From Eucommia ulmoides (taxonomy: Eukaryota; Streptophyta; Magnoliopsida; Garryales; Eucommiaceae): a stretch of 64,000 nt of DNA. A program made the translations under genes and the position numbers. The stretch is taken from assembly GCA_016647705.1 (NCBI GenBank), contig CM028336.1:5514048-5578047 (forward strand), read 5' to 3'. The notes beneath the pieces were generated by a model that saw nothing but the letters and a program-made list of their open reading frames with translations, was not told the origin of the DNA and ran no database searches. Below are positions 1-10,879 of this stretch, one piece after another (the stretch's first letter is position 1; the number at the start of each line of letters is the position of its first letter).

Positions 1-44
1 TCTATATATAATCTATGTCTGTGGAGCTCACGCAATCTATCGAT

Positions 45-242
45 CTACTGCTTGATCAGCGCAATCAGAGAGACGAACAGCGAGGATATCACAATTGCGC
101 CGGAGATCGGAACGGAGTATCCCGATCCGTGGTCCAACTCTGGTGCCGGGGCCGGAGCACTACCGAAATCCTGTGCCGATACAGCGGAGAAAATTGCAGC
201 AACGGCAAAGACGAAGATACACAGAGACTTGAATGCCGCCAT
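45..242 (-). CDS. Small GPI-anchored arabinogalactan peptide
   Basis: This intact 65-residue single-exon gene encodes an AG-peptide, a short extracellular proteoglycan core tethered to the plasma membrane. Residues 1-23 form a hydrophobic signal peptide ending VSA, which predicts cleavage before Q24. The mature part is about 15 residues and holds APAPAP (29-34), the alternating Ala-Pro pattern on which prolines are hydroxylated and arabinogalactosylated. After a short polar stretch (ELDHGSG), residues 41-65 are hydrophobic and fit a GPI-attachment signal that is cleaved off. The length matches the family (about 60-75 residues). The ATG lies about 115 bp downstream of a TATA box on the same strand. 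The 3' UTR runs off the left edge of the window. Which Arabidopsis AG-peptide is the closest relative is unclear, so no symbol is given. Confidence 0.9.
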   Translation of the reverse strand: MAAFKSLCIFVFAVAAIFSAVSAQDFGSAPAPAPELDHGSGYSVPISGAIVISSLFVSLIALIKQ

Positions 243-356
243 TGTAGATAAGAGAGAGGAGGGAGGGATTTGTAGAGAGAGAAATCAACACCGATTGGAG
301 ATATGAGAGAGAATGAGAAGGTGAGGATGATGGAGGTAGAGAGTTAGGGGAGGAGG

Positions 357-364
357 TATATATA
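357..364 (-). promoter_or_regulatory. TATA box of the AG-peptide gene
   Basis: On the minus strand the sequence reads CCTATATATACC, about 115 bp upstream of the ATG at 242. That leaves room for a 5' UTR of roughly 80 nt, which is rich in GA/CT repeats (243-350). The position and perfect TATATATA core make it the likely core promoter. Confidence 0.6.
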
Positions 365-367
365 GGT

Positions 368-1265
368 GAGCATGGGCCTTAGGTGGAGGCGCGTGGACCC
401 CGCGGTATCGTCGGCAGCTGGAGCAGGGTGGGTGGAGGAGCGACGTCGGCCGCTGGCACACGTCTTCTCTCAGCCCGCAAGACCATGTGGCACATGGGGG
501 AGAGGTTAGTTAAACTAAAGTTTGATATAGACTTTTGTCCTTTCTTTTACCCCCTTATATTTTATTTTTATTATACTTTAGACCCTCCATTTTGAAACGC
601 AGCACATCACTCCCTACTACTTTTAACGGTAGGTGAAATTCACATTTATTCAAAAAAATATAAAATAATATTTTTAAAATTTAATTTAAATTTAATATTT
701 AAAAGTAATAAAAAATAATTTTCTTCAAATTAATTTCATCAAAAAAAATAATAATATTTTATTAATTTATTATAAGTAATGGAGGATGAATCATTAATGT
801 TCCAATTTAGGGATGCCTACTATTGTAATCAATTATTAAGGCCCCGTTTGGTAACCATTTCCATTTCAGAAATTCCCATTCCATTCCTAGATTTTTGAAA
901 ATTCTATTTGGGAATAGCGTTTGGTAATTTTTATTTCCGTTTCCATTTCATTCCCATTTGAGAATTGTGCTTACTTTTTTCTTAAGAAATGAAAAACAAA
1001 AAAAAGCTGTTTCTCATTATTCCCATTCCATTCTCAAAACACATGGTCACTGTTCACCCACCGGCCGACCACCGTCCGCCGTTGTCCAACGCCTCCGCCT
1101 AAGTGTTTAAGGTTGGTTTTTTTATTTTTCTTACGTTCGAGTGGACTCTGAAACTTTATTTCAAGGTTATTCATTTAGTAATCAAATTGCTCGCGAGTTT
1201 ATTTGAGTTTTATTTTTTTATTTTTTAAATATTTTTTAATTAATCTTTAATATTTAAGAACTATA
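368..1265. other. Non-coding stretch with one MITE-like terminus
   Basis: No gene is seen. The GC-rich part near 380-480 is the upstream region of the AG-peptide gene. From 841 the sequence starts GGCCCCGTTTGGTAACC, typical of hAT or Harbinger MITE ends, followed by repeated ttccattc motifs. No matching right end is present, so this is a truncated element. The remainder is AT-rich. Confidence 0.5.
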
Positions 1266-1591
1266 TGTAACGACCCGGTTTCCTAGGGTCTCCACTTGAT
1301 TTCTCTCTAAGGAGAATTAACACTAAACTGAATGACTAATAATTTATTTTGTGCAAATCCAAGAAATTTTATAAATTACGCCGACAGTTATAATTATCGA
1401 CGACGATAATTTTTTTAATTTTATTAAATAATCAATATTTTAATTAATAAAAAATTGAATTGATCGATTCACTTTTACAAACTCCAATTCCATTTTTTTA
1501 CATTATTAAAATGAAAGAGTCATATGTTTTATAATACAAACGATTATTTCATTTCAATTGATTAATAATAATGTGAATTAACACATATTCA

Positions 1592-1632
<41 letters not shown>

Positions 1633-2074
1633 CATACAACAGTAGCGATTTGCTACAAATATTACCAAAAAAATAATAATAATTATCATTGTCGATTTAT
1701 CGAGTCAATTTTACACCGGTAAACAATAAATATAACTATTACAATTAGAATAAAAATTCAAATAAAATTCATGTTGTCGTTTTATTCTCACATGTTCTAC
1801 AATCAAAATTATGGAATTGTGAGCTAACGATCAGTAGAATTTTAAGCCCTTTAATACGTGTATTTAATCAATATAATAAATAAAATACATAGATATGATT
1901 TTCACATAATCATAATTATTTCATGAAAATTAACAATTATAATTCAATAACAATAATAACGTAAATCACCCAATAGACAAATTAAATACAATTATTAGAA
2001 GAGTTAAAAATTCTACTTAAAATTTGAAACGGAAATCCAGATCGGAATATTTGAAATATAGAATACCATCTCTT

Positions 2075-2406
2075 ATTTTAATATATATATATACATGTGT
2101 GTGTATTTTTACCTCCTTTGTTTTCTTCTTCTTCTTTTCTTTTTTCTTTTCTTTTTTTAATGACTCCCTTTTTAAGGAATTAGTTGATCATTCCCATAAT
2201 GAGAATCATCCCTATCTTATAATTGTTACTATGAATATATATATATATATATATATATACATACATGTGTGTGTATTTTTTCCTCCTTTGTTTTCTTCTT
2301 CTTCTTCTTTTCTTTTTTCTTTTCTTTTTTTAATGACTCCCTTTTTAAGGAAGTAGTTGATCATTCCCATAATGAGAATCATCCCTATCTTATAATTGTT
2401 ACTATG
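2075..2406 (+). repeat. Tandem duplication, period 173 bp, two copies
   Basis: Two adjacent near-identical units each run from a TA-dinucleotide tract through a TTC-rich tract to 'cttataattgttactatga'. The shared motif tgactcccttttt occurs at 2161 and 2334. The short reading frames here are products of the TTC tract and not genes. Confidence 0.85.
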
Positions 2407-2530
2407 AAAAGCACACCCACGTGTACTGGCATGCAACTAAACACATATTTTATATGAGTTACTCACGTAATAAATATTTAGAAAAAAAAAATTTACTGAA
2501 AGAATATTAATTTCAACTTATTTATGAGAG

Positions 2531-2705
2531 TGATGCATTTCGGCGTTCCGAACACCGGGATTAGATCCCGGCATTCTGAACGCCGAAATCGTTGTTATGT
2601 ATATTTTTTATTTTGATTTTTTTGATCCCGGCCTTGTGAAGGCCGGGATCAATTTTTTTTATTTTTTTTTAATTTTTTGATCCCAGCCCCGTGAAGACTG
2701 GGATC
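2531..2705. repeat. Cluster of three short hairpins (left arm)
   Basis: Three palindromic units follow one another. The first is bounded by ATTTCGGCGTTC and GAACGCCGAAAT, with an inner CCGGGAT/ATCCCGG pair. The other two have the form GATCCCGGCC-loop-GGCCGGGATC, at 2624-2650 and, less perfect, 2679-2705. They are GC-rich islands in very AT-rich DNA. The inverted counterpart is at 4515-4637. Confidence 0.85.
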
Positions 2706-2711
2706 AAACAA

Positions 2712-2713
<2 letters not shown>

Positions 2714-2772
<59 letters not shown>
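2714..2772. repeat. (TA)n microsatellite
   Basis: About 29 uninterrupted TA units lie in the left arm of the foldback element. The right arm lacks the tract, so it expanded after the arms formed. Confidence 0.95.
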
Positions 2773-2777
<5 letters not shown>

Positions 2778-4514
2778 ATGTTTTGGCCCAATAAATTTTT
2801 AAATTTTTTTGTATCTTTGAGTTGATTAACGGTGGTCTATCGATATTTTAAATAAATTTAATTTTTTTGTGCATAAATTATGTTTAAAACACTCCATAAT
2901 GCTTTTTACAACACTAAAAACGGATAAGTGGATGAATTTTAAAAAATCGTCAAAGTTGACAAGATGAGTTGTTTCGATAACGGCGGAATTTTTTTCGACA
3001 ATTTAGAATTAACAAAAAATTGTATATCCGTAATAGAAATGAACCAATTTTTTTGTATATAAACTATGTTTATAACACTACATAACAAAAATTAGAACAT
3101 TAAAGACGGACAAGTGGATGAATTTTAAAAAATCATCAAAGTTAACCAGACGAGTTGTTTCGATAACGACGGAATTTTTTTCGGCAATTTAGAATTAACA
3201 AAAGATTGCATGTTCGTAACAGAAATAAACTAAATTTTTTGTATATAAACTATGTTCATAACACTACATAACAAAACTTAGAACACTAAAAACGGACTAG
3301 TGAATAATTTTTAAATAATCGTTAAAGTTGGTCGGATGAGTTGTTTCGATGACAATGCAGTTTTTTTGAAAACTTTGAGTTAACAAAAAATGGTCGTCTA
3401 TCCGTAACAGAAATGAACCTGATTTTTTTATATATAAACTACATTCATAATACTAAATAATAAAATCGAGAACACCAAAAATAAATTAGTGAATAATTTT
3501 TAAATAATGGTTATTGTCACAACATTTTATTGTTCTTCAACGTTTCAAAAACACTATATTACTCTTCAATATTTGGATTGACATAATTTTGCGCTCGGTG
3601 GTCTGTTGGGGGCAATTTTTTTTTTTTTTTTTTTTAAAAGGTTGGGTCTGATCTGAGTCATCACTCTGACTTTTGAAGATTTCAATTTTACCAATAGGAC
3701 AAGCCGCACGCTCACGACGAAGATTACAAATTTAGTCACTCAACACTTCGAATCCAAAATTGAAGGTGAAAATAGGCTTTATTTGAAAAAAATACTCTAC
3801 CAAACCGCCTACGGCAATTTGCCACGCCTAGATCTCAAAACAATACCTAAAATAATTTTTTTTTTCCCCAAACGGACTACCGAGCGCAAAGTTATGTCCA
3901 TCCAAACTTTTTCTATTATTTTACATAAGTTTTCTCTTCTCTCAACACTATATATTTCCTTATTCGTTTTTGGTGTTCTCAATTTTATTATTTAGCGTTA
4001 TGAACGTAGTTTGTATACAAAAAAATCGGGTTTATTTCTTTTACGGATAGACGACCATTTTTTATTAACTCAAAATTTTCAAAAAAACTGCATCGTCATC
4101 GAAACAACTCTATCCGACCAACTTTGACAATTTTTTAAAATTCATCCACTTGTCATTTTTTAGTGTTCTAAGTTTTGTTATGTAGTGTTATGAACATAAT
4201 TTATATATAAAAAAAAATTGGCTCATTTCTGTTACGGATATGCAATATTTTGTTAATTCTAAATTGCCGAAAAAAATTTCGCCGTTATCGAAACAGCTCA
4301 TCTGGTCAACTTTGCCGATTTTTTAAAATTCATCCATTTGTCCGTTTTTAGTGTTGTAAAAAGAATTATGGAGTATTTTGAACGTAATTTATACACAAAA
4401 AAATTAGATTTATTTAAAATATCGATAGACCACTGTTAATCAATTCAAAGTTGCCGAAAAATTTAAAAATTTATTTGGCCAAAATATAACAAAAAAAAAA
4501 TTATCTTTTTTGTT

Positions 4515-4637
4515 TGATCCCGGCCTCCACGGGGCCGGGATCAAAAAACTTAATGATTTTTTTGATCCCGGCCTTCACAAGGCCGGGATAAAAAAAAAAA
4601 TATAACAACGATTCCGGCATTCCAAACGCCGAAATGC
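4515..4637. repeat. Hairpin cluster (right arm)
   Basis: This is the inverted counterpart of 2531-2705. Two GATCCCGGCC-type hairpins lie at 4515-4541 and 4564-4590, followed by the GCCGAAATGCATC unit. It supports the foldback structure. Confidence 0.85.
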
Positions 4638-5029
4638 ATCGCTCCCTTAAATAAGTTGAAATTAATACTCTTTCAGTAATTTTTTTGAAAAATATTTATT
4701 ACGTAAACAACTCTATTTTATATGGTTGGAAGTTGATTCGTTCTTTGAGAAAGAATCAATCTCAATCACATATATTTTTGTATTATTTATACAAACACCC
4801 CTCTTAAAATAAAAAAAAATAAAAAATATTAATTATATCTTAAAATTTTTAAAAATATATTTTAAATAACACGATAGTCCCAAAACTTTTAAACGTCAAT
4901 TTAAAATTAATTTCTAATCCACAAAAATTATCAAATATTATTTATACCTTAAATTTATAAAATAATCCCAAAAATATTAAATTTATATTAAATAATATTT
5001 TCAAAAATATGAATTTTTGTGGTATTACA

Positions 5030-6820
5030 CTATATAATTAATTTTTTTTTAATAAAATTAGTTTTTTATAATTATTTTTTGAAAATCTATATACAATTCA
5101 AATATTTAAATTACTAATGAATCAAAATAGAAGATTTATGAAGAATTAATATAAATTTCTTATTAATTAATTATGTTATAGTAAATTAAATAGGTTAAAT
5201 GGGTATTCATAAAATTAAAATTTAAGTGAATTAACATCTAGAACGATTGGATAAGATTGTATTGTTAAAGAAATTTAAAAGTTATTTTACCATGTTTTTA
5301 TACTAAAAATATAACAAAATATTTTAATTTTATATAATTCGAATTATTCACAAATATTAATGAGTCAAGTTCAAACTGATGTTTGTTTATTTAGTCAACG
5401 AGTTTAATAAATTTGAATTTGATTCATTTATTAAATTAACAAATTTGGAACGAGCTATTATTGAGACGAGCTTGAATAGTTCACCAATGGCTTAGTTTGT
5501 TTACAACCCTAGGGTTGTGTCTCCAACTGCCGCTCCACTGTTGTCGGCCACCAAACTCCAACCATTTTCGGTCACCAATCGCTAATTTTTTTTAATTACA
5601 TTCAACTAATTTTTTGGTTGTTGATTGTTGAAAAATTACATAAATATAAGTAAAGAATACACCAAAAATGTAACAAAAAAATATACTAAAAGATAACTAA
5701 AAAATACACTGAAAAAAATATTTATAAATAACTAACTATGGCTGATCGTCGAACTTCGGCGACTAGAGGAAGGTTCTAGCGACCGTGATTAAATAAAAAA
5801 TAATTGTCACATCCAAAAAATAAACAAAAATAAATTGAAAAATCCTATTGACAATCTACAATATCTATTCACACTCTAATTATACTATTTTTATTTTTTA
5901 TTTTTTGGAGTGTTTTTTTTTTTGGTTGTTTTGTTTTAACGTTTTTTAAGGGCTAGTAGGGTTTCCCAATTAAGGTAGACTTGGTCTTTAGACCCTTTCA
6001 TTAAAAGAATAAATGACTCGGTCTAATTTTTAACTAGGGGTCCTTTAACTTTAATTGTATTTTCAATTTGGTCCCAAGTTTAATCTTTAACTTAAATTAT
6101 TCCCCCAAAAGTTATTTTTAAGCAAACAATTTAGACTATTTTAATCTTTTTTCTGGGGGAAAAACTTTTTATGGCCTTTTTGATTAACCTAAAATTAAGT
6201 TTAGAATTTAAAATTTTAAAATTTAATTGTTAAAACAATTAAATAATTTTTTTAAATATTTTCTATTAGAATAAGTTTGTATTTTTAAAAGTTTCTTGTA
6301 AATTAATTTCTTATAAAAAAATCTCTTTCTTCAAATTTCTTGATCTATTTTGTTTCTTGGTACTACTTTTTTTTTTTTTTTTCTCTAGAACTTTATTTTA
6401 TATTTTTCTGTATATTTTCAAAGGTCATGTCATTTTGTCTAAAACTATGACCACCCCTTTCATTTGCCAAATACCAATCATTCCTCCATTATTTTTAGTT
6501 AAATGTTATTTAGTTCTCCTATAAGTTAAAAATTAAGGATCTTTTTTATCATGAAAATTCAACCAACAATATTTAAATAATTAAAAAATAGAATACATAA
6601 ATATCCTTTTAAGTTTTTGTTATATTTTTCTTTTTTCTCTTTTTACACTCACATCCCTATATATATATACACACACACACGCGTGTCCTTTTCTTTTTTA
6701 ACAAATAAAAAAAAGGGTGGTGGTGGTGGTGGGTGGGGTGGGGTGGGGTGGATTTCGGGTAAAAGTAATTTAAAAAAAAAAAAAATCAGAGTAAAAAATA
6801 ATTTTTAAAAAATAGAGAAA
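5030..6820. other. AT-rich non-coding stretch
   Basis: I see no gene, RNA gene or bounded transposon here. The sequence is AT-rich, with a TA/CA microsatellite at 6658-6682. Confidence 0.5.
6715..6751 (+). repeat. G-rich tract with G-quadruplex potential
   Basis: GGTGG repeats pass into GGGTGGGGTGGGGTGGGG, which supplies four or more G3-G4 runs with 1-nt loops on the plus strand. It is not associated with a gene. Confidence 0.7.
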
Positions 6821-6823
6821 TTA

Positions 6824-7795
6824 GGTTGTGTTTGTGTAGGGGAATTTTAGGAGGGATTTCATTTAGGTAAATGATTTGTAAATTCTCTTTTGACAAATCC
6901 TTTATTTGGGTTTGTTTGGATTTTAGGAGGGAGATATTTGTGAAATCCTTTAGGAGGTGAAATAAAGGATTTCAAAATCCTTTTGGGAGAGGTTGAATTT
7001 GTCAATTCCTTCGATCATTGACCTTCGTTCTTCTGCTTCTGCTCCTTCTTCGACCTTCGTTCTTTTGCTTCTGCTTCTTCTTCGTGGATTTCGTCGTCGT
7101 CGTCGTCTTCTTCATGGTCGATTTCATTCTTCTGCTTCGTCTTCTTCGTTCATCGTCTTCTGCTTCGTACTTCTTCTGCTTCGTTCTTTGTTGTTCTTCA
7201 TTCTTCGTTGTCGTCGTCAAAAACAAAATCGATTTCCAAATCGAAAATGAAATAGGGTTTCGATTTCTACTTCGTTCTTTGTTCTTCTTCGTTCTTCTTC
7301 GTCATCGTCAAAAACGAAATTGATTTCGATTTCAAAATCGAAATCGAAATCCAAAAAGGGTTCGAAATCGATTTGGGTTTCGATTTCTACTTTGATTTGG
7401 GTTTCGATTTGGATTTCGAAATCGAAATTAAAATAGCATTTCGATTTCTATTTCGATTTGGGTTTCGATTTCGAATTTGTTCTTCGATTTCTTCGAACAA
7501 TCGAACGTCTCTTGGGTTTCGATTTCTCATTTGTTCTTTGTTCTTCTTTTTTGTTTTTTTTTTTTCCAGAAATGGGATCATGGATTTTGATTAGGTTCTT
7601 GGATTTGTTTGTTTTTTTTTTTTTTAGATGTGGGATAAAAAATTGAACACACAAAAAATTATCCAAATATTTCAGTTAAAACAATTATCCAAATAAGAGA
7701 TTTGTATAATGACGAGATTTTGAATTTCATAATTTCAAAATCCCATCATTTTACAAATCTCTTGAATTTGTCAAATCTTTTACCCAAACGTAACC
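6824..7795. mobile_element. Harbinger-like non-autonomous element, TSD tta
   Basis: The left end GGTTGTGTTTG and right end CAAACGTAACC are imperfect inverted repeats. Both are flanked by tta (6821-6823 and 7796-7798), the target of PIF/Harbinger (Tourist) elements. The sub-terminal 150 bp on both sides share ggatttcaaaatccc-type sequence in inverted orientation. The interior (7018-7600) is low-complexity: TTC/TCG repeats followed by many copies of gatttcgatttc. This produces arginine- or phenylalanine-rich spurious reading frames. No transposase is present. Confidence 0.65.
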
Positions 7796-7972
7796 TTAGT
7801 GATTTTTTTAAAAAAAAATAAAAGAAGTAAAAATATATTTGTTTAAATAAGAGAAGACATTTATGTTTTTTCCCCAAAAAAATGGGTCAAAGGAGTTGAC
7901 TAACATTTTTCAAATGATAAGAGAGATTTGTCGTTTTAGGCAAAATGATAAGAGAAACTAAATGGTAAATGC

Positions 7973-8679
7973 TAGGGGTGTGCATGGGTCGGGTGGAGGG
8001 GTTTTTGGACAAATCGGAGACCCGACCTGAACATGTGCGGGTGAAGAAACTACAGACCCGATTTCGACCAAAGGATTGTTGGAAACCGGTATTGGGCGGG
8101 TTTATCGGATTATGGACGGGTTCCAGTCAGGTCCGGTTGGTTTATGTGTTGAGATGGAGTAACGCATAGCATAAATCAAAACCCTAATTGAAACAAAAAT
8201 CAAAACCCTAATCGAAGTAGAAATCCAAACCCTATTCCATACAGAAATCAAAATCGAAGTTCAAAAAATAAAACACCAAAATCAAAGAGCAAACTTACCT
8301 TTTGAGTTTGAGTCTCTGAATAATGATCGACGACGACATCGCGAGTCTCGCGACGAAGAGCTTGGCCGACGAAGAGCTTGGCTCAGATCTGAACGATGGG
8401 GGGTTGAGACGAAGACGATGCGACGACCGAAGCAGTCGCAGAAATCGGTCGAAATGAACACATGAAACCCTAAAAAAAAGTCAGTTTTTTGGAGGTGCCG
8501 GTCGGGTCGGGTGAATTCTGGGTGGGGGATCCAAAACTGAGGCCCGATCCGCAAAGCTTCCGGGCGGATCGGGTCATACCCGATCTGAACAAAAACAGAA
8601 CATAGGCCCGAAGATTTCGGGCCGGGCCAGTCGGTTATCGCGGGTGGGTCGGGCCCATCAGCCTTTTTGCACAGCCCTA
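7973..8679. mobile_element. Non-autonomous hAT element with perfect 8-bp TSD
   Basis: The ends TAGGGGTGTGCATGGGTCGG and the complement of TAGGGCTGTGCAAAAAGGC are related inverted repeats typical of plant hAT MITEs. The flanking direct repeat gtaaatgc (7965-7972 and 8680-8687) is exact and 8 bp long, as expected for hAT. The interior contains GGGTCGGG-type repeats near both ends and no transposase. Confidence 0.85.
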
Positions 8680-8687
8680 GTAAATGC

Positions 8688-9830
8688 CTTATTTTCAAAT
8701 GGTTATACAATTGTATGATTCTATGTGATAAAATAATAAGTCATATGCAATCATTAAATTTTTTTTTGACCTAATTTTAAGTGATAATTAATATATTAAA
8801 TGATTATTTTATTTTTAATCAGGCACATTTAATTAAATAAATATTTAATTCATTGCTGAATTTGTTATACATTAGACTCTGGTTTAATTCTTTAACTAAT
8901 TTCATCAAACTATTAAATTTGTAAAATTAATATTTGTTGGAAAATGTGATATGGTAAATAATTAATTATAAAAAATAAATTCAAAATAAAATAGGTTATT
9001 GATTACATAAATATCTTTGATTCGTATATTACAACAAAATTTCAGAATAAGAATTGAAAGTACAGTACAGAATGTTGGACGGGAAATAAATAGAAAGAAC
9101 TAATTAGAAAGTATTTATTGTATTATAGAAGAAAAATATAATCAAATATCATAATGGATGATCGAATCAAATGTATTACGATATCTCTTTAAAACATAAT
9201 TTGCTCCCCCAATGGTGTTATTAGTTTGATCAAGCATTTGCCTCTGAAGATATTACAATTAACAACTTCAAGTACCGGCATTAGAAACCAAAAGTTCAAT
9301 TAACATAAAATATCAAATATGCCAAAACTTTCTTTCTTTTCCTCTCTCTCTCTCAAGAACAAAGAATCAAGGAAAATTCGTGAATGCAAATGCAATATGT
9401 TTTGATGCTTATATGCTGAAGAATATCTGCTATTATATAAGGAACAAAAAGGGAAACAAAAGATATTGAAAGATCCAAGCTAAGCATTCCCCAAGGCCTT
9501 AACCCCAAGCCTAGGTCTAGTCCCAATCCTACGCTCTGTCAGTCAAAAGGATGGCAGCAGCAGTGCGCGCATATAGTTTTATTTATGTTATAACTATAAA
9601 CTTTCTTCATGTCTATAACACTTAAGTGTCTTAGATGGTTTATCGTAAAAAGATAATCCAAATATTAATAAATAACTCTTCATATATTCTTCAATAACCA
9701 ATATAGAATAATCTACACGACATATCAACAACTTCAAGTGCGGTTAAGTTATAATTTTTTATTCAAATTTTTATCAATCAACAAATATAATTATTTTATT
9801 GATTACCAAAAATAGGAAGAAATGAATTTG
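8688..9830. other. AT-rich non-coding stretch
   Basis: I find no supported gene. A run starting TGTTGGAAAATGTGATATGG (near 8935) resembles copia LTR starts, but no matching end or TSD was found, so it is not called as an element. Confidence 0.4.
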
Positions 9831-9947
9831 TGATTGCTTTTATGGAAAGACTCATTCAAAACAACAAGCTTTGACCCCTATTTGTTGATAAAAAAAAACC
9901 ACCACAAAATCCAGCCATTTAATTCCCAAAATACCCCTAATCAAACA

Positions 9948-9955
9948 TATAAATA
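9948..9955 (+). promoter_or_regulatory. TATA box of the AGP23-like gene
   Basis: The sequence TATAAATA is followed about 25-35 bp downstream by a pyrimidine-rich probable start region (about 9975-9990). It lies 159 bp upstream of the ATG at 10107. The inferred leader includes a run of 23 A at 10009-10031. Confidence 0.65.
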
Positions 9956-10106
9956 CCCTCCCCCCTCCTCCTACTTTCCATCACTCTCCAAGGCAAACAA
10001 AAATCCACAAAAAAAAAAAAAAAAAAAAAAAGGCAAGAAACCACAACAATTTTCTCATTTTTATTGTTGTAGGTTTCTTGCCAAACAAGCCCTTCAAGTT
10101 TTCACC

Positions 10107-10295
10107 ATGGAAATGAAGAAAATTACCTTTGTAGTCCTTGTTGTGGCCGCCTCCATCGCCAGAGCAACGGCCACCGTGGAGAGTCCGACTCCATCTCCAG
10201 CGGCAATCACTGGCGAAGCTGCCGCATCTTTGCCTGTTGTTGGCTCTTTGGTGGGGGCTTTCCTCTTGTCGTTCTTTGCCCTCTACATGCACTAA
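10107..10295 (+). CDS. AGP23: Arabinogalactan peptide 23-like
   Basis: This intact 62-residue single-exon gene encodes an AG-peptide. The start MEMKK and the C-terminal pattern SLPVVGSLVGAFLLS resemble Arabidopsis AGP23, a pollen-expressed AG-peptide. Residues 1-22 form a signal peptide ending ATA. The mature core has PTPSPA (27-32), the prolines expected to be hydroxylated and glycosylated. Residues 40-62 form a hydrophobic GPI-attachment tail. The reading frame is open for another 91 codons upstream. The ATG at 10107 is chosen because it opens the signal peptide and follows the TATA box, whereas the upstream frame runs through an A-rich leader. Poly(A) signal candidates follow at 10320-10340 and 10444. 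The symbol is by resemblance; pollen expression is inferred from the family. Confidence 0.85.
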   Translation: MEMKKITFVVLVVAASIARATATVESPTPSPAAITGEAAASLPVVGSLVGAFLLSFFALYMH

Positions 10296-10443
10296 ATTCA
10301 TAAAAAAACAAAAATACAAAATAAAAAATAAAATAAAAATGTGGCTAGAATTATAAGATATCTTATAATCTTTCCAATTTTTTCTTGATTTTTTTTATTT
10401 TTTATTTTTTCATGTGTATGCAAGGGAAGTCGTGTAACAATGC

Positions 10444-10449
10444 AATAAA
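10444..10449 (+). terminator. Candidate poly(A) signal for AGP23-like gene
   Basis: AATAAA lies about 150 bp downstream of the stop codon, after a T-rich stretch. Other A-rich near-upstream elements occur at 10320-10340, so the actual cleavage site is uncertain. Confidence 0.4.
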
Positions 10450-10879
10450 TATTTTTTTTACGTCATCTCCTTTCTATTTGTTAAAAGTTTGATAATACAT
10501 AATATGAATATAAATACATAGGGTAAGTTATTTTGGGGGCAAAAGTACATAAATATTTAAGTTTTAGGTTTTTTTTTTATATGGTGCTAAAAATGAATAA
10601 TGGAAATTTTATGAAATTAGTTCGGCCATTCTTCATTTTTATTTATGAAAAACTCCATCTTTCATTAATATTTGTTGTATAATAGTATTTTGTTTCACAA
10701 TAATATTTTGAACCATGTTGCAAAATGTCTACACCGAGTTTCTAAATATTTATTGCACAACAATATTTGGAAAACTAAATCTCATTGAAATGATTACTAT
10801 TGTGCAGTAACTTTTATATCACTTATCGAAGGTGCAGTAATTTTCATAGCACATATCGACACTCATATTAAGAATAAAA

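Larger units (their letters stand above)
2456..4714. mobile_element. Foldback (MULE-like) element with very long inverted arms and 9-bp TSD
   Basis: The element is flanked by the identical 9-bp direct repeat attttatat (2447-2455 and 4715-4723), which is the target size of Mutator-like elements. The left arm (about 2456-3615) is repeated in inverted orientation by the right arm (about 3866-4714), around a 250-bp loop. Each arm carries, from outside in, a cluster of short perfect hairpins and then a tandem repeat of about 185 bp. The left arm has about 3.5 of these units and the right arm fewer. A (TA)n tract (2714-2772) interrupts only the left arm. No transposase is encoded, so it is non-autonomous. 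It sits inside the solo LTR 1266-5029 and is therefore younger than that LTR. Confidence 0.8.
1266..5029 (-). mobile_element. Solo LTR with 5-bp TSD, split by a foldback element
   Basis: The element begins TGTAACGACCC and ends GGTATTACA, and is flanked by ctata on both sides (1261-1265 and 5030-5034). A homologous copy at 43381-51040 shares both its first 700 bp and its last 200 bp, and there the TGTAACG end abuts a primer-binding site on the minus strand. These are therefore LTR ends, with the LTR reading on the minus strand. No internal region adjoins this copy, so it is a solo LTR. Removing the 2.26-kb nested element and its 9-bp duplication leaves about 1.5 kb. It contains (TA)n at 1595-1630 and a 173-bp tandem duplication. 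Confidence 0.8.

Noticed and set aside
2531-2705. Hairpins as miRNA precursors
   Set aside because: Stems are about 10-12 bp, too short for a plant miRNA duplex; the clusters are symmetric parts of a transposon.
7002-7666. Arg/Lys-rich and Phe-rich reading frames
   Set aside because: They are translations of TTC/TCG and gatttc simple repeats inside a Harbinger-like element.
8935-9800. Copia LTR starting TGTTGGAAAATGTGA
   Set aside because: No matching terminus, primer-binding site or TSD was found.
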